Shown piece after piece: positions 22,790-33,776 of a DNA stretch of 64,000 nt. Numbering within the stretch: position 1 is the stretch's first letter; the number at the start of each line of letters is the position of its first letter. The notes beneath the pieces were generated by a model, which saw only the letters and a list, made by a program, of their open reading frames with translations, was not told the DNA's origin and did no database searches. This stretch comes from Diploscapter coronatus (lineage: Eukaryota; Nematoda; Chromadorea; Rhabditida; Rhabditidae): the NCBI GenBank assembly GCA_964036155.1, contig OZ038422.1:41005201-41069200 (forward strand). The letters are read 5' to 3'. The translations under genes and the position numbers were made by a program.

Positions 22790-24768
22790 CTAGTTCTCTC
22801 CCTGGCCAGAGTCATCATCGTCTCCCTCTGCGTCTCTGCAGTTGTCGCCCTCCTTCTCCGTCTCTGCCTCCTCGTCTTCGTCGTCAGACTCGTACATTCC
22901 GTAGTCGTCGTACATGTCGTCTGAAAACAAAGCGATTCTATCGAGTGTTCAATTTGTTATCATACCTAGGCAAGTCTCCAGCTATAGAGAAAGATGTTTA
23001 GGGAGGGGTACGCAAAGTTAAATTTTTCTATAGAAAGTTGATACATAGTAGGAAGAGAAGGATACGCACAACAAGACTCTGGCAGAATATTTTGGCATAA
23101 GCGAGTACGCAATGAGAATTTGGCTCAAGCACTGTCTAGGTATGATTTTTTGCAAGGCAATTTATTGGTTTATCGATTATTTTTCGTCCCTACCGTAATC
23201 CAGTGCGTCCAAGTGATCTTCCCTTGGCACGGGCGCCTTGATGCAGTATTCCTCGAGGGTTGTCGGCACAACGACCCCGTCTCTTTCAGCCTCCTGCTTC
23301 GAGAGGTCCACCTGGAAATTTTAATTAAATTCATTCTTTTATTTTAATATTCGCCAAAAGTATGTTTCAAGAGAAGTACAAATGTTAAGAGCAAGTCTTT
23401 TATTAATGCTTCAGCCTTTGCCACGATTTAAAAATAGTATTTTTATTAACTCAACGAGAGAAACTATTTTTCTATACCTTGTCAGAGCTGTAAATGCTTA
23501 CACACGTGCGTGTACACGCATAATGAGATAATGTATTTTCGAGAAAGAGCGTGCTCTCTCGAAAAGACACTATCTTCGCTATGCGTGTACGCGCGCGCGT
23601 ATCTAAGCATTTCCAGTTCCCGATAGGGGTTATTTAAATTTAATTATTATTCGACCTGTTTCTTGACAATCTCGGCGTATTCGTTGCTGACGCCCTCCTT
23701 CCATTTCCTGTACATGATCGAGGCATCCACATTGGCTGGAGAGGAGGTGTTCGGCTCGTTTAGCAGGGAGATCACCGAGAGCAGGATCGTCCTGAAATGC
23801 ATTATTTTTAATTCATTTTTAAAACTTACAAATTTAAATTCTATTTTTAGTTATCAAAAATTTTCATATTTTTCAAGTGTTTTTGATTGATTATACGAAT
23901 GGCCCCAAGTTTATTTAGTATTTTTAGCTAAATTTGGGAAATTCGATTTTTACCTGACATTCTGAGTGGGGTTCCATCTCTCACAAGGCAGCTCGCCGGA
24001 ATGAGGATCGTCGACGGGCGGATGGAGGATCGAGATGCAGAGGTCACCAGACTGAAAAATGACTTGATTTTTAATTTTCTCAGCAATAATATATTTTTTC
24101 GTTTTTTCGAAGGTTCACCCATTTTAAGCGAATTTTTAAATGAAGAAACGGGGCGAAAATAGTCAATTTTTAAATTGAAAAAAACTCACATCATAGACGT
24201 TGGGGTGCCAGAGTTTGGTGGTGAATTTCATGCTGGGCGGCGAGTACGGGTAGTTGTTCGGGAAGCGCAGCACTGCCTTGAAGTAGCCACCCTGAAAAAT
24301 TTGAATATTTTCAGAAAAATCACGAATTTAAAAATAAAAGAAGGATACAAAATCTATAAAACAAAAGAAAATTTGAAAACCAGGCAAATAAAATTTAAAC
24401 AAAATAATAATAATAGTAATAACCTGATAGAGCGTCTCAGGCGGCCCATAGATGCCCACGTTCCACATGAACATGTTGTCGTCGGACGTCGAAATCGTGA
24501 ACCCCTCCACCGGCTGAAAAAATCAATAATTTTGGATTAGTGTATCTCTTTCTGGGAATATTGATTTTGAGTCAAAAATTGAAGCAGTTTCAATTTTTAA
24601 AACCAGTCGATATTTTCTTCCAAGCTACTGGTTTCTTTATTAGAATAACAAACTGTTTATTGACTTCTCCTAGGAATTATGGTATACCTGAGAATTCAAA
24701 TCCTTAAGCTCGAGCTGCAGGGCACGCATCGCAGAGGACGTGGACGCTCGCGAGTCCGATGACGTCAT
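22790..24768 (-). CDS. ubc-3: Ubiquitin-conjugating enzyme E2 R (CDC34/UBC-3)
   Basis: The E2 that works with SCF-type cullin-RING ligases to build K48 chains. Seven exons (24688-24768, 24424-24513, 24190-24291, 23954-24051, 23656-23791, 23194-23311, 22790-22920) give 251 residues. The UBC fold shows [18 protein letters not shown] with catalytic Cys96. It is followed by the acidic insertion [17 protein letters not shown] characteristic of the Cdc34/UBE2G class near the active site, and then by [20 protein letters not shown]. The last 45 residues are a strongly acidic tail ([19 protein letters not shown]), which in CDC34 binds the basic canyon of cullin. Intron 5 carries a fold-back element. 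Confidence 0.97.
23492..23612. mobile_element. Fold-back (MITE-like) element in ubc-3 intron
   Basis: Two arms of about 59 bp are roughly 80% complementary and nearly touch. The left arm begins AAATGCTTACACACGTGCG and includes GTACACGCAT and TTTCGAGAAAGAGC. The right arm is the inverse and ends in CTAAGCATTT. The arms contain alternating CG/CA tracts. The central core matches the element at 17139-17275. Confidence 0.75.
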
Positions 24769-27700
24769 GATTCGACGTGAGGCGGATTCAAATGCTGACA
24801 ACGAAAATCAAGCGGTTAAACGCGAAAGTTAGGGTTGAACCTGAATTTTGAATTTGAATTCAAATTTAAAGATAAAAATCACGAAGGCACGAATCACGAG
24901 AAAGATCTATGAAAAGAGATCCAAATTTTGGTCAATTAGCCGTAACATTGCGCAATTCCTAAAATTCAAGTTCTTAAAAAGGGGTGATCTTTTCCTTCAG
25001 ACTGATTCGCAATAATGATTTGCATTAGTGCGTATTCACATCCAAAGGCCTCGTTCATTATGACGTCGAAAAAGTGAAGAATAAAGAAATAAAGAAAACG
25101 AGTGAATTTCGAAATGGAATGCAAAGGTCTCTTCCGTCCCTTTCTCTGATCGATAATATCGATCAGTTCTGCGTAGCGCAGTAGTTAGAGCTTCCTTTCC
25201 GCATACTTTCGGCGAAAATCGATATTCCGACTCTCAGTAGATAGCAGGCTTTTGCCAAAAATCGAAATGAACCGAACTTTTCGAAGACGTCACTTTTTGC
25301 TGTCTTAATGAAAAGTCGAAGAAAAACTATCGCGAGACCAAGTCATATGGACGAAAGTGCGCTTTTACAAACATCGAAACTAGGTGTAATCAAGGCGCCT
25401 GATAAACATCTTCAAATATTACAACAAAATAGCGACAATTACCCTGAATATCGACTTAATTACCCAAATTATCGGGATAGTTACCCCCTTTAATTGCCCA
25501 AAATTATCAGGAATTGCTGAACACCGTGGCCCCATGTGATTCTAGAAATGCGAAAGGGTAGATTGGTCGGAAAGACGGAGAAAAACGCGCGAAATAGCAT
25601 GGGAAAAGGCGAAAAAAGACACGATGAGAGTCTTTGAAAATGAGAGAGAAAAGGGAGGAAGAGAAATATTATTAGGGAAAAAGATAGAGAAAAGAAAGTG
25701 AACATAAGAAATAGTGTAAAGAAAAGAACAGGAGAGAAATAGCGTGAGGGAGTTAGAGACGTCAGAGAAAGACACCGCTTTTCACGGGGCCCAGTGTCGG
25801 CCTGTCTTTTTCTTTGGTCTCTAGAATTCCCCGACTACTTCTCGATTTTCTGCTATCTTTTCCTACTCTCCGAAATTCGCATGATATTTCCCGCCTGCAA
25901 GTGCTTTTTGAGTGCGCTCGCTCATACACGCACACACACGTAACTCGGCCGAGAAAGGTACAACGCGCGATGTTCGGAAAGTGCGTAATAACGATTTACG
26001 CTGAGAAATGGCATAATTTTTTGACGTCATCCCCGAAAGTATCGATCTTTTAAAATTTTTCAAAAAATGTTTCCGATTTCTGACCAAGTCATGGGGTATT
26101 TGTCTCGGGATTCAAAATTATCCGGGATTATAAAAATCCGAAAATGTTTTCGGCTTTTTGACAAAAACAAGTTGAAAGTTTGAAAATTTAGGGACATGAA
26201 ATAGGGGCGGGGCTTGAAAAATCAATCTTCGATTTTTCGCACAAAAGATGCGACAGTTTACACAGGAAGAAGAGAAAGTAAGTAGCTGAATGAAAGGAAC
26301 GAGTAAAAGTCTCAAATTCTAGCAGAAAAATGCATCACGAAAATGCGAGATTTCAGAAAAATAGCGAAATCTAGAAAGAGACAATTATAAATGAATTTGA
26401 TAAGGGGCGCTAACTAAGAATAGACATTTTGAAAAGTGGTCGGGCGTATTTTAGCGTATAGTCGTGAGAGTTAGGAATCTGAAAAGCGGTTTTGTTTACG
26501 AATTCGACCCTGGAAACCACTTTCAACCTTAGAAACTCGCAAAATTAGATTCAACCTCTAACAACCAATAATAAAAGATAGACCTTGGAAAACGTCTGGT
26601 ATAATTTTTCCGGAACTTTGCAAAATTAGGCCAACACCTGTACCGGATAGTCAAAGTGAATGAAATCTCACTCACTAAAAGTTTTGGCGCCAAATTTAAC
26701 AAAGATAGGAAACTAGGGGAAAATTTGAAGAATTTTGGCAAAAGTCAAGAATATCTGGATGGCTCAGAACTCGAGTTCAACAGGATGTGTGAATTTCTGT
26801 GGTCCGGACACAAACCCGTGACAGTCAGGTTGTGTGACATCATAGCCACTATGCTATCGCGACAACTTTCCTTCAAAAAATAAAGTCCAATCTAAATCAA
26901 AACATTGATTTTTCGGCAAAAACAATCCAAGTCTTGGTTCTAATGTGAAATTTCGTCAGATCGTGAAATTCAGAAAATCCAGTGCCCATTCATTTTGCTT
27001 ATCCACAGTGTTTTGCTTTGGTCGGCGAAAGTCCATACAAATTGATTAAAAATTGATTTTTTCTCAATTTGTGAAGATTTTTGAAAAAAAAAACAACTTT
27101 GATGAAATTGTAGAGAATATCTTTAGAACTTTTTAGTGAAAAAAATATTTAAAAAATAATGAAATGATGAAAAGTTCTATTCATGTCTAAAAAGTAACAC
27201 CGGACAGGTCAAGGTACTGTGTTATTCAACAAAAATTTCAGGACTCAAAATTATAGCACCAGAGAAACTGACATACAGTCAAAAACAAACCTCTTATTTT
27301 AGACACTTGAGTAATATCTTTTTTAAATCCTAAATTTCAGGTTATACACGCCTATGATTTTGGTTTTACAGGTCAAAAATTGACTTATTTCAAAACTTCC
27401 TACGCCAAAATCACGTATCGACTTGTTTTTACTGCATTTCGATGTTTGACCAGACGAAAGTTCGATCTCTTCGATGATTATTTATACGGCAACCGCGTTG
27501 CGGTCAAGACAGCCCGCGAAACGCAGAATTCGCTATTTCAGACCAGTACGGGGCGATCGCCGAGGCGCATCGTCATCAGGTGTCATTTGGCAGTTTTTAC
27601 CTCCAATGATCAGGAAAAATGCACTGATGTACCCATTCTCACATGGTGAGAGAATTGTTCCCTATCACTGTCGCTATCAATCTATCAACATCTCTAAAGA

Positions 27701-28940
27701 TTGTCACCACCTTTCCATTCGATTTTATCAATTCCCATTTTCGCTATCTTGTTCAAAATCGTTACAGTAGATTCCGGGCTGTTTACTCGAAAATTCAACG
27801 TCGAAAGATCAATTTTCCTGTAGGGAATGCTAATTTTTAGGGTGCAAATTCGAGTCTTTGCCTATAAATTGATGTTTTCTAAATCTGGAAGGCTAGGAGA
27901 CTAAATAGGATTACCGAAAATCTCGTTTTTGTGATCTTGAACTTCTATTTTCCGTAAAATCCCCTCTTCAAAATCCCTCTATTCAAACGGTTTTATGCAA
28001 GTCGCTTTGAATTCTGACACATACAACTCGTTCCATGATGAGGCATACAAAACTAAAACCGGCTGAAATTGACGTTTTTTCACAATTTGACAATTCTAGT
28101 CGTGTTTTGCAGTTACCGATAATCCCCTCTACATATCTTTCTTTCTTACTTATCTTAAACTTTACAGATTTTGCCCATTCTTTATCTTTTTCTCTCTCGG
28201 AAATCTCGTATCTATCATTAATCTCATGCCTCTATAGCCATGTTTGGTTGTAATGTAGTCCCCCAATCTTTCTTTCTCGGTATTGCAGTGATTGTTACAT
28301 ATCCCCTACATATCTCCGCCATAGAAATCTCGAATAGAGCCAAACCCCCCCGCGTATCGCTATTTCAACAATAAACCGATACTTTTCAACTTTAGCATTT
28401 TTGAAATTCTCATTTTAAACCAATCATATCAGCTCAGAACAGCTTTATATCCTTCAAAATATTGCTGAAGTTGGCTCGTGATTTAAGTTAACTCTTCCTT
28501 AGAAACCGCCATTTTCATCATCAGTTTCGCAGGCTCCTATACCCTATGATATCCATTCAAAGCCACTTAAAATACTCGATTGCATTTCCATAATCAGATT
28601 AACTTGAAGTTGTATCTTGACACGCAACATTTCCTAATAATCTCGAGCCTTATCATATCTTCACAGAGCTAATTGAAATGCTGCATTCTATTTTCGAAAT
28701 TGTTCTTAGTACAAGTTAATCCATCCTTAGAAACGGTGGGTTTTTATCCAGATACGAAACGTTCTCTATATCTCCCTTATCGTTTTTTGATAGCCCTTAC
28801 CCCTATGTTCTAATTCGAAATCGTCTAGGCAACCGTGCTCGACTCTGACAATTCAGTTATTGAACCATGCGAGATTTGCACCTCTAATATTGATCCGAAC
28901 AAAATTTGACCTAAAATCAAAAACTGCATGAATCTTCAAA
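24769..28940. other. Long intergenic region between ubc-3 and the PTP gene
   Basis: Divergent promoter region of 4.2 kb. It holds further GAAATAGT motifs (25580-25760), a CA-rich stretch near 25925, TAATTACCC-type repeats (25430-25510) and two tRNA-like A-box stretches (about 25170 and 26840 complement) that do not fold properly. A plus-strand frame near 27380-27650 contains a GC-rich 130-bp patch that could be an unrecognised exon, but it has no supported neighbours. No gene is called. Confidence 0.5.
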
Positions 28941-31900
28941 ATGTTAGAGGGTAAGTGGTCTAGAACTTGTCGAAAATAAAAAAAACCCCCAAGATTTTTC
29001 TGTCTTTTAGACGATGCTACTTTTTTAGAAACAGAAAAATCTTATCCAATTATAAAAAAAAACTTGAGAATTTTCAAGAAAAGTTTAGAAAAAAGCAACC
29101 TCTTTCAAAACTGTTTTTAGCAACCGAAATCGTAGTGATTGCTGTGGGCACTGTGCTGTTGTTGTTGATGGTTTTGCTGATTCTTTTTGCATGGTCGTAT
29201 TATCGCGATAGTCAAAGAAGATTGCATTATGAAGCCAGAAAGCGTGCCGTCAGAGACTATTATCTCGACGAGCCGGGTAATTTTATCCACCTCAAAAATG
29301 AAGCTTAAAAACCAGCTGAAATAATTCTCAATCGTAATTACTCATCTTCCGAGTTTATGTGGGTTAAGTTTCGATTCCAAAATTGCACAAATTAAAATGA
29401 AGCATATGATATTTCATGATCAAAAGATCAAATCTTAGCGACCTTTTGTATTCCACACTCACTTTTTGAGGAGAAAGTAGAAGAGGAAGGTGGAGGGAAA
29501 AGAAAAAAGTGGATGTGGAATACAAGAGACTAATTTTAGCCTCTCCGGCTAAATTGAAACCGGCGCAAGCCCAAAACGAAATCAATGTCGAAGAAGTGAA
29601 ATGTATGGAGAGAAAATTGGAAACTGACGAAAATATGAATGTCGAAGCTGTCGAGGTTGTAGAAAGGTAAGAATTAAACTTGAATACTAAATTTTCACAC
29701 CTTAAACCTATAACCTACACCCTTTAAGATTTAGGAAAATTTAATCCATAGCAAAAATAGTTTAAGCCTAAGTTCTTTTAGGATAAAGATACCGAAAATC
29801 GCATCATTTGAGTAGAAATATCCGGTTAAATCCCAAATGTTTCCTTTCGAGTATGGGTCTTATACGAAAAACAACGGATAATAGTGTATAAGAGGTGGAT
29901 ATTGGCTTGTATACGGAAAACACCAAAAGTGAAAAGTGTGTAATTACAAGGGGTGCGCGATTTTTTACTAAGCCGATTTCCGGTTTTGCTTGGGGGTAAA
30001 TGAATGGAGGAGGGAAGCACTTTAAAGATTGCCATTCAGGCGATGGATCGTTTGAGTGTTGAACTGTATAAAAGAAGAAAAATCAAATTAGTGAAAGTTC
30101 TTTTTCGGAAAAATGAAATTAAAAAAAAACATTTTGCAAAAACAATTTTTAGAAAGTCGAAGAATAAATCGACAGGAAAAAACGCATTTTTCACATAAAA
30201 TTATTATAAGCCTTGTAGAAAGTTTTTGAACAAAATGAAGAGCAAAAGTGAGAATTTTAGACCTCGCCAACTCTACCTGCCTCATCTGATCACAGGCCTG
30301 ATGCCCGCCGAGTCCGTGAGCACGTGAGTTTACTCGAGGATAAAAGGGATCAAAGGGAGGGATATTAGGGGGAAATCGAGACATGAGCAGGGAAGCTCGC
30401 GAAAAGTGTGTTATGACACGCTATTTACTAGAATCCACATATCTTTCCGACTGGAACTAAATGACACCCATCACATCGAATTTCGAGGAATACTTTGAAA
30501 AAATGATGTGATCATCTAAATTTTTATGGGATTTTTCGTCTAAGATTTCATAAAATTAGAGAAAATAAAATAAATTTTTAGAGAACTTCAAAAAATAACG
30601 TTATCATCCAGAAATTTAAAATTTCAAAAAATAGAAAAAAAAAAATATTTAAAAATATATATTTTAGTGAACACTGCATTAGCAAGTTCCCCAGTATCAT
30701 GAAGCTTATCCACAAGGACAATAACCGCGTTTTGAAGGAAGAGTTTAAAGTGAGTTTTCTTAAAAAAAACTGCGTTTCGAAATGAAATTTTAACACTTTT
30801 CAGTTTTTGGACGATGCCCAAAATCGTCGGTACCAGCTGACCACGATCGCTACAATGCACAACGACTTCAACAGATACCATGACGTTTTGCCATGTATTG
30901 ACAAACGTCGCGTTGTTTAAAAGTAAATATCGATTTTAGTCGACGAGAATCGCATCGTTCTGAGCCACCAGATTGGCGATGGGTACATAAACGCCTCTCC
31001 GATTTTGGTACGTTTTTTTCTTCTCGAAGGACTTTGGAACACTTTTATATCTGCTTCACTGATAAAAAAAATTAGCCAAGACCTTGCTAGTTTTTAGCGA
31101 TGAAGTACATCTTTTAAGCGTTAAAAAACATTTTCAGTTTGTAGAAAAACTAAATGAATTTCCAGAAAATATAATTAGAGCTGAATTTTTAGGGCTTCAA
31201 CACTAAAACGTACCACTTTATCGCCGCTATGGGACCGATGGACGCTGACGAGGCCTACGACCGGGGTAAGCGGGCTACCGTCGACCAGTTCTGGGCGATG
31301 ATCGTGCAGAAGAACGTCCAACACGTCGTTATGCTCACCGAAACTACCGAGAATGGCATTGTACTGAAAAATGTCTCTATTTTCATAAACAAAACATCAC
31401 GAAATTAGGCGAAATGCGCTCAATACTGGCCGAAAGACGTGGGCGAAACGGTGAACTACGACGGCGAAATCACAGTGGTTTTGGTAGCGGAAACCCATGA
31501 CAATATTTGCACGACGCGAGAATTCAATGTGGAGTTTAGAGGCTACTTAAGACGGGTAAGAAAAGAGATCAGAGAGAGAAAGGTCGATTTTCGAGAAAAG
31601 CGACCAATTTTAGATCCGCCAATTCCATTACAAAGCGTGGAACGACAGAATGGGCGTGGAAAATCAATGGCAACTTGCGAGATTCGTCGAGAGGGTAATG
31701 CAAGTCAAGGACAGACCGATCCTAGTCCACTGCAGGTAAGCATGATGCGATTCTTCAAAAAATACCTATTTTCAACATTTTTAGTGCCGGCATCGGTCGG
31801 ACCGGGGTGTTTATTGCACTCCTCAACATCTACGATCGAGCTAAGAAGGAGGGCATCGTCAATGTTTACGAGTAATCTTTGAAGAAAATTGTGTTTGAAG

Positions 31901-32053
31901 AAAATAATCATCGATTTTAGAGAGGTCAACAATTTGAGAAGACAGAGGAGAGGAATGGTACTGACTTTGGAGCAGTACATCTGCATTTACGACACTCTAT
32001 TGTACCTAGTCGATCCCCCGGTAGCACCAGCCGCTGGGGTGAAGCATTATTGA
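28941..32053 (+). CDS. Membrane-anchored protein tyrosine phosphatase, WND-loop variant
   Basis: Twelve exons (28941-28950, 29121-29276, 29540-29666, 30261-30323, 30668-30749, 30804-30894, 30940-31007, 31193-31360, 31409-31555, 31614-31735, 31785-31871, 31921-32053) give 417 residues. A very short N-terminus is followed by a transmembrane helix (IVVIAVGTVLLLLMVLLILF, about residues 7-30), a charged linker to about residue 100, and one PTP domain. Motifs: FNRYHDVLPFDENRIVL (pTyr-recognition loop), GYINASPI, KCAQYWP, and the P-loop HCSAGIGRTG with Cys344 and Arg350 intact. The WPD loop reads WND (Trp313-Asn314-Asp315) and the Q-loop reads GMVLT instead of GMVQT. The general-acid Asp is kept. 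It resembles the nematode-expanded PTP family. The 10-bp first exon is inferred from phase; an extracellular domain on missed upstream exons cannot be excluded. Confidence 0.88.
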
Positions 32054-33776
32054 GATTATCCGAGAAAATCGGGAAGACCCGAGTTTTCTGGTTTTCTAAA
32101 TTAGCGTTTACTCTATCTTGCCTAATGAATTCTACATTAGCATTTCACCTTTATCCAGGAAAATCGAACTAAATTGGACAATTTTCCTTGAAATTCATCA
32201 TTTATCCTACCTATCTCACCTGATGTACTTTTTGCATGTCTGTATTTTTCAAATTTGAACATCATTTAGATCACTAGGGGTTTTCGTGCAATCCAGGATC
32301 AATAACTAAAAACCCAGTCTTAAATATGATCTCGTATCTTTGAATTCTTTAATTTCCCGTCTTTCTTTAAGTCATTAAAAAACATTTTTAATATCATTTA
32401 TTGTATTTAACCGAATCACAGTGATGAGAGGGATCACACATATCGGACTTTATAAAAGAACATGAGCCTTTTAATTTTCTTCTTTCTTTAAAAGTACAAG
32501 GCTCTATGACCCTTTATAAAAGTGATTTCTTTCGAGCTATTACAAAATTTTTGGAATTATGTTGAAAGTAGTGTATATGGATAGTTTCAAAGTTAGTTTC
32601 GATTTCTATAAATAAAAGAGCGTGGTCTTTAATAAAAATACTCGAAAATATACGACCATGACCTTTTATGCATTGAGATTTTTCTTTCGAATAATTACAG
32701 TTTTGGAATCGTTGCGTGAAAGTAAGATAGAATTAGCTGCAAGGCTTCTCGAGAAAATAACAGAATTTTGATTATTTTCAGATTTGATAAAGTTTGGAAA
32801 ATCTCAAAGTCAAATTATGTGCTGATTAGAGACAGACCTAGGGAGCACTTTCGTCGAACGAAGATAAACTATAGATTGTAGGTCGCAAAGGGTTTCTGAC
32901 GATAGTCCTCTCCAGGTATGATTAGGGATAATTTTTGATAATACATATCATGACTGACCATTTTTGGTAGGAATAACGTAGAATTTGGGTGGAAGTGATT
33001 TTGCAAAAAAATTGAAAATTTCACAAAATCGCCCCCACCCTTTTTCACTCGACGATAACATTTTTAGATGCACAATATTTCGTGTCTTGACGAATAGCGT
33101 TTTCAACGTATGAATAAATTCTGGTGTGCAATTTTAAACCGACTTGAAAAAAACTAAGTATGTAAATTTAAACACATCCAGATTTAAACCTTAATTTTTT
33201 CGAGTCTTAAAATTAGCGATATATAAACAGCAATATTTTTGGACTACAAAGAAATTTTCGTCAATCACCAAAGACCTCTATTTTTTCGTGTTTTACCCTG
33301 GGAGTAAAATCGTGAATACGCATACTTTTTTAACTTTTTAAAATTAAAAAAGATCAAAATATGCGCATTTTTCATATCCTTTGAAAATTGGAGTTTGAAA
33401 GCAAGGTAAGCATTATTTGACTATTGCTGGTGAAGGAATATTGGAATTTGACAAGCTTTCCGAATATAACTGTAGAAGTTCAAAGTTATTGGTATTTTAT
33501 AGGACTTTTCATGAAACTTCGCCAATAACTTCGATAAAGTTCGTACTAAAAGTCCATCCATCGGCTCTAGACAATTTCTATATATAAAAATTACAAGTTT
33601 TTAAATTTTACCGCAAACCAAAAATAGTGGGTCTTTTATATTATAATTTGAATCTTAATACAAGACCCTATAATAGGAGGATTTGTATTTACCATTCGAA
33701 TCTCTAACAAAAGACCCTATAAAAGGGGTCTTCCATTTTAGGATACAGTAAACGCATTTTTCCAAACTCACACATC
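32054..33776. other. Convergent intergenic region (PTP / TULP4)
   Basis: No gene seen. Contains recurrent short blocks such as GACCCTTTATAAAAG (32505), GGTCTTTAATAAAA (about 32620) and the AAGACCC/GGGTCTT cluster at 33600-33745. Confidence 0.5.
33622..33743. repeat. AAGACCC...GGGTCTT short inverted/tandem repeats
   Basis: GGGTCTTTTATA, AAGACCCTATAATAGGAGG and AAGACCCTATAAAAGGGGTC follow one another within 120 bp. The last unit can pair with itself (AAGACCC with GGGTCTT). It lies just downstream of the TULP4 stop on the minus strand and may influence 3' end formation. Confidence 0.6.

Noticed and set aside
25165..25240. tRNA-like stretch (A-box TAGCGCAGTAGTTAGAGC, weak T-arm)
   Set aside because: The T-arm has a mismatch and loop ATCGATA, and no acceptor stem can be formed. 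At best a degraded tRNA-derived repeat.
26800..26875. tRNA-like stretch on the minus strand (TAGCATAGTGGCTA ... GGTTTGTGTCC)
   Set aside because: The anticodon stem pairs, but the loop lacks U33, the T-arm pairs poorly and the acceptor ends do not pair.
27380..27650. Possible upstream exon of the PTP (frame with DLFDDYLYGNRVAVKTARET)
   Set aside because: It has a GC-rich patch and a possible donor, but no in-phase link to the exon at 28941 and no PTP ectodomain similarity.
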